NCBI GenBank assembly: GCA_030248225.1
Contig: JASANE010024751.1
Coordinates: 1-64,000 of the forward strand
DNA from: Trileptium ribeirensis
Taxonomy: Eukaryota; Nematoda; Enoplea; Enoplida; Thoracostomopsidae
DNA: 64,000 bases
Reading direction: 5' to 3'
This document shows, piece by piece, positions 57,401 through 64,000 of this stretch. The position numbers and the translations under genes were made by a program. The notes under the pieces were generated by a model. The model was not told the origin of the DNA. It made no database searches and saw only the letters and a list, made by a program, of their open reading frames with translations. Within the stretch, counting starts at the first letter, position 1. Each line of letters begins with the position of its first letter.

Positions 57401-60400
57401 ACTCTGATTTTATGACAACAAAGGAAGTAATAACTTAATATTATGGTTATGAGTAAGCAGTTTAACCATAGTTATGCTGTGAAATTATGAGCCAAATCGG
57501 AGGAACAAAGCTGCCCACAACAACGTGGAGATTACCAAACTACATACAACAATCGTTAGCTTGGGTTACGTAATTTTGATCCTGTGACTTTGAAGAAAGC
57601 AGACATTGCTGTGATGTCGTTATTACGATAAATTATATAAGCATAGCTATACTATGGAAACTTCAGCCAAATGGGTCCAGTATCAGCAAAATGCGCGTGG
57701 TAATGACTAAAACCTGGAAAACCCGGGCCGGAAAAAGGACTTTGACCCTCGTATTTACGAAGGGATTGCGCTGATAGCAAATTTTGCAAATTCACATGGT
57801 ATATAATGTAAAATTGCCAAAGTAGGTGTTTTCTTCTAAAGTGGTTTCAAAACATGGTCTGAGTTAAGTTGGCTGCACAACGCTATCGGAACACACGGGT
57901 TCTATCAGACAACACGTCATCGAGTTACAAATTCCAAGGATAAAAGTTAGGATTTAATATCAGCTTGCCACCATCGTTATCTGCAACGAACAAAACTCCA
58001 CGAGGATTTATCACACTTTGTTTGCTCAGGAGGATTTATCACACTTTGTTCACTCTAGTTCAGTCAAGCTCTTTAGTTTATATATATTTGAATTCTGTGT
58101 GCCACCGTAGATTTCATAGTTTTAGTGTGGTAAAATTTGAAACTACTAGTTTGTATATTTTTCTTTTGGCATCCATAACTCAAATTTGTGCCTTTCTGTT
58201 AGGCGCAGTTAGCAGTTTCAATTAAAGCTCGGTTGGGTCGAAAAAGCCCGGACAAAACACGTTCTTTGTTGTATTTCGACAAGCTTTGCAAATATTTCAG
58301 TCAAATTAGATACATTTTGTAGAGATGACAAGGCTCTGTGTAACGCTTTTGCACAAGGTTTTTTCCTTGGGTACACGAGTAATGTTCACTTGGGCACAAG
58401 ATTAAGGTTTATAGGAATTTTAAAAGTTTCGTTCAAAAAAATGGTCATAGTCTCCGTAAAGATGAAAATGGTCATATCTTTACAGAAATGAAAATATATT
58501 TGCCTATTTTGATTCATTATTAAGCTATAGTTACCTATTTCTGAGATTAAGTGAAGGGGCTTTTGAAGTGGCCTCATCTATACGCGAAAACGGTCTGATC
58601 TCCATAAACGATTTAGATATATGGGTGATATTGAGCTCACTTCGCACAGCAATATGCATGACACGGCTTCTTATACAGCAGCTCCAGCACTGTGTAGCTA
58701 TGAGCTGTAGGTTGCTACAACGTGTGGTTGCATAGCTACATAACATCTTTATTCGTTAAACATGCGTTTGCTATGAGCTTCGTATATTTCTTGTATATCG
58801 AGAGAAGTGCTGCGCTTTAACCTGTACAAATCGGCAGTTCTATGCTTGACAAAGTCGAGCGATAATGATATGGTGGCTTCTCCAAACACCAGGGGTTGCC
58901 ACCCAACGCTTTTCGTCTCCCCAAAGTCTGGCCTGTGCCCACTATGCTCCCTACGTAATTTTGCGCCCCGAAACTAGATTTTTAGCTCCAAAAACGTTCA
59001 TGTTTACAGTTTTCGAAGCTGTGTTTCGAGTTTTAGTCCCAAAAATGTTCGAAAAAACGCTCATTTTTTACAGTTTTTGCCCCTTTTGCACCTTTCTTTC
59101 GATTTCTAGCTCCAAGATTTTTCAGTTGTCCCCAATTTCAAGCCCCCTTCCCGGTTTTTTGCTCGTCCTCTTCCGAAGAGGGGCTCATATATTAGTGATG
59201 GAACTTTTACTGAACGACTATATACCTGTTGCTGTTCATGATTTAGATTTTTGTTACGCATACAGCAGCAAATGAAATTGAATATTAAATATTCACACAG
59301 TATTTGCGTTTTTTAGGCTTCTGAAGGTGTTGCTGTCTCTCGTTGCCAAGTTGGCTAGTACAACCAGTTTCCAGATGTCATCGAACAAGATTACACTCGG
59401 TTACGCTAGTATTGAAGAAGCGGCGGAAAAAATTCGCTCAACTCTGTGTCAGGCTAGTACAGTAAACGTTTAGCTAATATAGAGTTTGAAAAATAGTGGT
59501 TTTAGTTTAATATTATGGTATACTGCGATATAACGGTTTTTTTCAAATGGCTAGCCATTCGTTTCACCATAACCGTTTTAATAACAAACCCACCATTAAT
59601 AACAAAACAATTTTTAAACCAAAATTAATATAACTAGTAAGTCGCAAGCGAGGGTGAAACGAAGCGAGCGTAGTTTCATCAATTGTTTATTTTGTGTAAT
59701 CTCTGGTAATAGGCTTTGTGTTTGATGTATGTACTACACTAATACCTCTGTTAACCTGAACCCATTGAAAACCCTAAAACATCGTGGACCATAAACCCAT
59801 CAAAAAGTGAAATCATATGGAGTATTCGTGTTAGTCTCTTGATAACAAAACCATCGCTTTCAGCATAATTAAGAATAACAACCTAGATATAAACCAGTCT
59901 TGATATCGTGTACGAAATACGTTTCCAAACTACTGAAAGAGAGACTGTATTTCGACAATCGGTTTCACTGACCCTCAGTCCATTGAAAACATCTGAAAAG
60001 GTGTGAAATATTCATGCTGGTCTCTATATAACCAAACCATCCTTTTGAGCCTACCGTAAAACCTATATATATATATATATATACACTATTCTTGATGCCC
60101 TGCAAGCAGTGAATAACCAAACAAATGAATACACTACATTTTAGAAATCGAGTTCATCGATAGTAAAACCCTTGAAACCCCAGTGAAAACGTATAACATA
60201 GTCAAGTTGGGCACTAAATAGCAAAACCGCGTGCTTCATAACTTAACAGACACTCGTTTCAAGGTAAAAACACGCAACAACATGTCGAAATTTGAAAATT
60301 CGTTATCTTTGGCAAAGGGTCGACGTGCCATATTAAGGCGCACAGCTGCCGAAGGAGTGATCCCACAAAAATTTTTGGTCACCAAATTTATAGATCTCCA

Positions 60401-62284
60401 TGAGCTGATTCTGCGTTGTAAATATTGTTTCCGACAGACTGGCACCCGTATGGCAAAGTTTCGCTAAGAATTCGCAAAAACCTGTTTTTGGTATTTTGAC
60501 CATGAAGGTGCCGTCGGAGCTGTTCACATTCGTAATAACTTTTGCTATTGAACATAAATTATCAAAATCCGTCTATCTGAAGATGAGTTATGACTGACAC
60601 TAACAGACACCATAGAATTTTTTAAGATCCCCCACCCAGCGCCCTCATTAGAAACTCCGTTGGCTTCGCTCACTCTTTTCAAATATTTGCAAGATGTATT
60701 TTGATATTTACCAGCTTTTGTAGCACAACGAATGTGCTTATTTGAATGTTCATTGCAAAATTATTCATGTCTATCATTTCATGTAAGATTTATAAGCTAA
60801 GGTTTAATACCAGCGTCACACAGTGTCTTAATAATATTAAGAGTGCATTTGGGAAAAGTATGACGCTTCCCTGTACTCAAATATTAGCCTGTGTTTGATG
60901 ATACGGTCGTTTTCGGCCTGACCCACCTTCCAGTTTTTGAGGGGGTTTGGGGGGATCTCGAGATGCCCCGACTCCGCCCCCAGGTTCTGGGGGGTAGCTC
61001 GGACCCGCCCAGTTTTTTTTTGGTGGGGGGGTCGGTCGGACCCTCCAATTTCTGTGAGGGTCGGTTCAAAAACATCTGTTTATAAACCGTCCCTTTTAGA
61101 AATGGGCGGTCAGGCCGAAAACGCCCGTATCATCAAACACGTTCTAACATGTGAGTGCAGGGAAGTGTCATACTCTTCCTTAATGCACTCTTGATATGTA
61201 TTGTTTAAAAATATTAGTAAGTTATATATTGAATTAATCACAATTGGACTGATCACGAGAAAAGAAATATATTTGCAAGCTGGAGAATAAGACGCTACAG
61301 TACTACTGATCAGAAAATTGCTTTAATGACTGTGAAGGTCATTTAATGGTAGTCTCGTTTCAAAAGAATAAACATCGACCGTAAATGGGACAAAACTAGT
61401 CAGTTTTCGAACATGTTTCTACCAAATAAATTTTGAACAGTTCACGACCAAAGTAAAAGCGCCCTAAAAATTTATAATTCGAACTTCAACATTAAGTTGA
61501 TTCTCTTGCGATCAAATTTTTAGCACTAACACCGAACGAGCATTTAGCGAACGCAGAACGAACTGCACTCAATTCTTGTGAACGGTTTATGTAGGGAAAT
61601 TGAATAATTTTTAGGATTTTGTTAGCCATTGGAATTACGCAGCTATTTTTGCGGAGTAATCGTGATTTAAAGCTGAAATGTGAAAAATAGATTTGATTTC
61701 AAAACAAGAAGCTTTTTCAGGCACGGGCTGTGAATTTAAAGTAGCGATATACAAATTCGCTTTTTAGCAAGAATGGAGATCTATGACGAAATTATCCCGA
61801 AATGTGTTTTCAAAATACTGCATTTGTTAGCAACTATGCGATGAATCGTTATTACACGTTGTATCATTCCATATTTTATACATGTTTTATTTAGATTAGT
61901 TCTGTCGTTCAATCCATATATATGTGTGTGTTATGATTAAGTTATTTTTTCACGCTGTCGTAGATATGACTTCTGAACTTTTATTTCTAAGCACAATTTT
62001 ATATCACCAATAATGAATAAATACTTTGTGATCTAATACCTGGATGACTTTACTACTTAATTTTCGTTATGTAGGATTTTCCGAACTGCCTTTTGGTGCT
62101 TGACGACGTGCCTTCGAAGGATGTGGCTCGTATTCTTGATTTTGGCTGTTTTACTTTGGTAACCACAACTGACGAGGGTGTTGCAGACGTATATGCGGGT
62201 CCAAAGCAAAAATTCAAGCTCAGCGATCCATTTACGCCTGAAGAAAGCGCGGAGCTATTTGCGATCACGATCAACTGTGACAAG
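49060..62284 (+). CDS. APAF1: Apaf-1-like apoptosome ATPase, 5' part (six exons)
   Basis: Apaf-1/CED-4 proteins bind (d)ATP, oligomerise and recruit initiator caspases through a CARD. Six exons (49060-49275, 49323-49365, 52121-52291, 53887-54286, 59317-59461, 62075-62284) have GT-AG borders and agreeing phases (0, 1, 1, 2, 0) and give 395 residues before the donor at 62285. CARD: residues about 27-130 (GRDLLLRAQDELIKN ... KFIKLMETLGY). Linker: HVETVLKLG to QIHVSRPSL. NB-ARC: P-loop GGRGVGKS (182-189, Lys188), IEEAAEKIRSTL helix, Walker B CLLVLDDV (330-337), then LVTTTD and LSDPFTPEESAELF. Order and spacing follow Apaf-1. Odd points: about 50 extra S/T/P-rich residues after the P-loop helix, and Thr in place of the sensor I Arg. 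The 3' part is beyond the window. Confidence 0.87.
49323..49365 (+). CDS. APAF1: Apaf-1-like exon 2: 43 nt microexon (tentative)
   Basis: Follows a 47 bp intron with a pyrimidine-rich TTTTTCTTGAATCACAG acceptor. It ends at CGCC/GTATGT, phase 1, and joins exon 3 as a Pro codon. It encodes 14 residues with a Thr at the helix 4 cap position and closes an otherwise missing part of the CARD. An earlier donor at 49336 (phase 1 as well) would give 13 nt instead. Confidence 0.55.
49366..52120 (+). other. Apaf-1-like intron 2
   Basis: 2.75 kb. Holds a GAGCGAAGCGA/TTAATTAAG repeat (about 49640-49870), an end of the GAGTAAACTTAA TIR family (about 50425-50470), and a minus frame of 105 codons at 51590-51904 with no recognised motif. 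Otherwise featureless. Confidence 0.6.
49636..49875 (+). repeat. GAGCGAAGCGA / TTAATTAAG repeat, second copy
   Basis: TTGAGCGAAGCGAGGCGACC, GTCCGTTCGTCCG, AACTTTTTTGTTTGAAAG and TAATTAAGCTAATTA match 12800-13030 in order. Non-coding. Confidence 0.6.
52121..52291 (+). CDS. APAF1: Apaf-1-like exon 3: CARD helices 4-6 and linker
   Basis: Acceptor GTTGCAG; begins with two bases of a split codon. FLKLLPYRCVDLSKFIKLME and TLGYNYLARWL match the last CARD helices (F-x-x-L-x-x-x-G-x-x-x-L-A-x-x-L). DHVETVLKLG aligns with the linker before the ATPase. Donor TTAG/GTAAAA, phase 1. Confidence 0.85.
52300..52670 (+). repeat. Possible tRNA-derived SINE in intron 3
   Basis: GGAAGGATGAGTCTTCC hairpin followed by GGCCCGGGTTCGAATACCC, a B-box-like element in a short T-arm-like hairpin (52590-52632). 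The preceding 250 bp are GC-richer than the flanks. The A box is unclear. Confidence 0.35.
52671..53886 (+). other. Rest of Apaf-1-like intron 3
   Basis: AT-rich, a short (TTA)n at about 53724-53738, two short motif-less + frames. Nothing else seen. Confidence 0.4.
53887..54286 (+). CDS. APAF1: Apaf-1-like exon 4: P-loop exon with S/T/P insert
   Basis: Acceptor AATCATTCAG, donor AATCA/GTGAGT, phase 1 in and phase 2 out. It encodes PFLPQIHVSRPSL, the TNRLKATL helix, ILHGGRGVGKS (Walker A), ILAVEALRDSSLV and FRRVFWQKVGC (Apaf-1: H-W-V-S-V-G). Residues 219-276 are a Ser/Thr/Pro/Val-rich segment not present in Apaf-1, which has about six residues there. The frame stays open right up to the phase-matched donor, so the insert is probably translated. 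Confidence 0.85.
54394..54450. repeat. (TA)n microsatellite, 57 bp
   Basis: Uninterrupted AT dinucleotide run of about 28 units, likely polymorphic. Confidence 0.95.
54600..54930 (-). mobile_element. Partial copy of GAGTAAA TIR family
   Basis: ATTACAAAATAGGATGTTTG then TTAAGTTTACTCGCGCAG (54755-54805) is the inverted form of the 29760 end. Nearby CGCCAATTTAGGACGACAGG and CGCCAGTTTATGAAGATCGG are short direct repeats. The matching opposite end is not seen. Confidence 0.45.
55050..55135 (+). repeat. tRNA-Met-like SINE head
   Basis: GAGCAGCTCACTGGCTAAAT, an AATCATAAA anticodon-loop-like segment (CAT) and a perfect B box GGTTCGAATCC are spaced as in a tRNA. Stems pair poorly, so it is a tRNA-derived SINE or pseudogene rather than a working tRNA. 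Confidence 0.5.
55735..56330 (+). repeat. GAGCGAAGCGA-type dispersed repeat, copy c
   Basis: TTGAGCAAAGCAATGAATTC, CGCATAACTCAACTTGCGC, TTTCGCGCGATCCCTCAATG, GGCGCAAAGCCCGATTCC and ACACGAAAACGGCAGTATG follow the same order as copy a (23109-23640). Frames on either strand are shadows. Confidence 0.55.
57995..58060 (+). repeat. Short direct duplication
   Basis: GAGGATTTATCACACTTTGTT occurs twice 32 bp apart (from about 57999 and 58031) with CTC after each copy. Confidence 0.8.
58080..58640 (+). repeat. GAGCGAAGCGA-type repeat, diverged copy d
   Basis: ATTTGAATTCTGTGTGCCAC, GGCATCCATAACTCAAATTT, TTAGGCGCAG and ACGCGAAAACGGTCTGATC keep the family order, but similarity is patchy. Confidence 0.4.
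59317..59461 (+). CDS. APAF1: Apaf-1-like exon 5: helix between Walker A and B
   Basis: Acceptor CGTTTTTTAG, one base completing a Gln codon, then 48 codons to ACA/GTAAAC (phase 0). LLKVLLSLVAKLAS and YASIEEAAEKIRSTLCQ correspond to L-L-x-K-L-x-x-L-C-x-R-L and I-E-E-A-K-D-R-L-R in Apaf-1. Confidence 0.82.
59462..62074 (+). other. Apaf-1-like intron 5 (2.6 kb)
   Basis: Contains a (TA)n run at 60064-60083, a GCAAGCGAGGGTGAAACGAA repeat-like phrase near 59643, a 78-codon + frame at 60231-60467 with charged composition but no known motif, and the foldback element at 60833-61197. Confidence 0.6.
60833..61197. mobile_element. Foldback MITE, long inverted repeats, TA flanks
   Basis: Left AAGAGTGCATT, AAGTATGACGCTTCCCTG then TGTTTGATGATACGGTCG and GGCCTGACC. 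The right arm is the inverted copy (GGTCAGGCCGAAAACG, CGTATCATCAAACA, CAGGGAAGTGTCATACT, AATGCACTCTT). Arms of about 90 bp flank a GC-rich centre with G runs. TA lies on both outer sides, suggesting a Tc1/mariner-type TA target. Non-coding. Confidence 0.7.
62075..62284 (+). CDS. APAF1: Apaf-1-like exon 6: Walker B / sensor I exon
   Basis: Acceptor CGTTATGTAG, donor GACAAG/GTATAAG, phase 0 at both ends, 70 codons. DFPNCLLVLDDV is Walker B with the Asp pair; FGCFTLVTTTDEGVAD aligns with the Apaf-1 L-L-T-T-R-D sensor I block but has Thr for Arg; KFKLSDPFTPEESAELFAI matches the following strand and helix. Nothing downstream to 64000 resembles the next NB-ARC segment. Confidence 0.85.
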
Positions 62285-62471
62285 GTATAAGGTTTCGTCT
62301 AATTTGTTCCGTTCTTCGGTACGTTATATGTGCTGTTAGCCAACAATATTTTAGTTTATTTATGAATGTTTGTAGTTTTGTAGCCACGAAATTGGGCGCT
62401 TACACGCACTTGGGTGTGAGTGAGTTTAGTATGTGAAAGTGTGCAGTTAATTCTACTTTGGGATACCGGGG

Positions 62472-62907
62472 TTATTTTAAGCCCTCCCAGATAGGGGTCA
62501 GTAAACGGAAAAATTTACTGACCCCTAAGGGGTCAGTAGCAAGGGGTCATTTCGGAAACTAGGGGTCATGACCCCTTAAGGGGTCAGTAATTTTATAAAA
62601 ATTAATACATTTTTTCTTTCAGGTGTCCCAACATACGCCTGTGGCGCTGGTTTTTTTCAGTTTTTGGCCATAATATATAGTAAAAAATTCATATTTTAGG
62701 TTTGGTGACCAAATAATTGATCGTTTAGCCTACGATATGCGTGTATATGAGTATAAATTTTTTAGTGACCCCTTAAGGGGTCAATTTTTTGAAAAAAACG
62801 TAAATTTTAAGGGGTCGTTTTTGCGAAAAAATAGGGGTCGGTGTCTAGGGGGGAAGCCGATCCTTGGGGTCGCCCCCCTTCCCCCCTCTAAAATAACCCC
62901 GGGGATA
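62472..62907. mobile_element. TIR element with GGGGTCA repeats
   Basis: CGGGGTTATTTTA at the left and TAAAATAACCCCG at the right are perfect inverted 13-mers flanked by a 7 bp direct GGGATAC (target duplication). The interior holds about eight (A)GGGGTCA or TGACCCCT motifs, several as CCCTTAAGGGG palindromes. Non-coding. Confidence 0.7.
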
Positions 62908-63169
62908 CGTAGGCTTTGTTGGTATTATAGATATTTATTTATATCAGGTATCACTTTACAAAGATTTACTAAAGTACGAAACTCTACATAGTGAAAACTA
63001 ACCGCAACCGTGTGCTGAATTTTTTAGATAACATGTACCTAAATGGCACAGTTTGGTCGCGTAGGGCTGTATAATCAGGTGGTTAAAATATGCAACAAAG
63101 TAATATGTACCTAAAATCCCTTTTTCAGGAATCTGGATTATTGATGTACAGCAATTATTTAAGGTAACA

Positions 63170-63975
63170 GCTAATCAGAGCGTAGTGTAACGTAGCGGAG
63201 ATTGTACAGTTGCAGGGGTGAAAGGTTTTAAATTCCATCTGTGTGTGTGATCGGCCATAACTCGGAAACGACTTAACCAATTTTCATGGTCTTGTGTTCA
63301 TTAGAACCGGCATATACTATTTACAGGGTACCTCGAGCATTTTTTGATTTGAGGCCTGGTTCAGTCAGAGGTCAAAATGAGGGTTTTTATGCAATTTTAG
63401 TACCCTTCTCGGAAGCAAGGTTGTGTTCTATGTTAAGATTCGAATTTTTCTCGGTGGGTTCTAAGAACTTGATGGCAGAGCGCAGATGGCAAGGACATTC
63501 GTTATGGTAGTTCGCTATATTGCAAGTTGTGTTTGGATCCGGGATTGATTGTCTGAAAGATTATGTTATGTCTGTTGACCTTAATCGCCAACGCGGGTTA
63601 GAGTCTGGTTAGCTAATCCAGCTTTACATTACATGTTATATGCCTTGCTTCCTGCACCAAATGGATTTACAGCTTTTCAATGACTTTTTTAATTGTTTTT
63701 AGGAACATGAATTTTCGCTGTATAGCACGTACTGAATTAAAAACGTGAACTAGAAAATTTATCATTAATTAACCAAAATATAATGTGAAAAACCCCTTGT
63801 TCAATATTCGATGTTCGATTCACACTAATGTATATAAGTAGTAGGACGATTGAACTTGTGCGGCATTGTATGATATCCACATCATATAGCATAGCTACGT
63901 ATGCTATCGGGAGCTGAATAGTGTGTGGGCAAAAGGCGTAGGTGTACCTATGCTTCACGACGCTTTGCAGTTTAT
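63170..63975 (+). mobile_element. Dispersed repeat with inverted ends (copy 2)
   Basis: GCGTAGTGTAACGTAGCGG, GTTGCAGGGGTGAAAGG, TGTGTGTGATCGGCCATAAC and a CCAATTTTCATGGTCTTG phrase match copy 1 (21400-22592). The right end GCGGCATTGTATGATATCC and AAAGGCGTAGGTGTACC, CTATGCTTCACGACGC matches 22470-22575. The middle is shorter than in copy 1. Confidence 0.55.
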
Positions 63976-64000
63976 GTAGAGTTACTAGTAAATTGAGGCA

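Larger units (their letters stand above)
54287..59316 (+). other. Apaf-1-like intron 4 (5.0 kb)
   Basis: Contains a (TA)n tract, an inverted end of the GAGTAAA TIR family, a tRNA-like SINE head, two GAGCGAAGCGA-type repeats and a short tandem duplication, listed separately. The 56400-57940 stretch has no recognised content. A 136-codon + frame at 58865-59275 ends 42 bp before exon 5 but has no motif and does not fit the splice phases. Confidence 0.6.

Noticed and set aside
1..64000. CRISPR arrays, rRNA genes, prokaryotic operons
   Set aside because: No spaced identical repeats, no rRNA-like conserved blocks, no closely packed long frames; the window is eukaryotic.

Overview
The window reads as animal nuclear DNA. 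It is AT-rich, most reading frames are broken, and two genes can be assembled from exons with matching GT-AG splice phases and kilobase-scale introns. Both use the standard code. Gene 1 is a compact BLOC1S5 (Muted) homologue, a subunit of the BLOC-1 lysosome-related-organelle complex, on the + strand at 20765-27129 in two exons split by a 5.9 kb intron. Gene 2 is the 5' part of an Apaf-1/CED-4-type apoptosome gene, + strand, from 49060 to beyond the right edge. Its six visible exons give a CARD followed by the first part of an NB-ARC ATPase with P-loop and Walker B. The rest (winged helix, WD40 or other C-terminus) lies outside the window. BLOC-1 and Apaf-1 subunits are animal-type genes. I cannot fix the phylum.

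The remainder is mostly mobile-element debris. A decayed Ty3/gypsy element appears as two complementary same-strand halves. LTR fragment, gag, protease and RT lie at 14.45-18.95 kb. Integrase, a broken PHD finger and a 3' LTR lie at 37.1-41.36 kb. Its gag carries 25 copies of a 7-residue (21 bp) repeat. LTR-like units of about 1.4-1.9 kb, with TG...CA ends, also occur head-to-tail without internal sequence in two arrays (3.87-9.5 kb and 39.8-47.2 kb). A LINE fragment with a microsatellite tail interrupts the integrase.

Several families of terminal-inverted-repeat elements fill the introns and intergenic DNA. The clearest is a hAT-like 1142 bp copy at 24001-25142 with a perfect 8 bp target duplication (CTATATAC). 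Ends of this same family lie 77 bp upstream of the BLOC1S5 start codon and 103 bp upstream of the Apaf-1 start codon. Other foldback or TIR elements lie near 18.96, 21.4, 25.6, 29.8, 30.3, 43.0, 60.8, 62.5 and 63.2 kb. tRNA-derived SINE-like pieces lie at 33.85, 52.6 and 55.05 kb.

Layout: 1-3.9 kb has a short tandem repeat and no recognised gene. 3.9-9.5 kb is LTR array 1. 9.5-14.4 kb is AT-rich with hairpins and a TTAATTAG repeat. 14.4-19 kb is the gypsy 5' half. 19.6-27.8 kb holds BLOC1S5 with its repeats. 27.9-37 kb is intergenic with TIR elements and LINE and gypsy scraps. 37.1-47.2 kb is the gypsy 3' half plus LTR array 2. 47.2-64 kb is hAT-like remnants, then the Apaf-1-like gene. The two host genes have unrelated functions and show no sign of operating together. 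All calls are from reading the sequence; no database search was possible.
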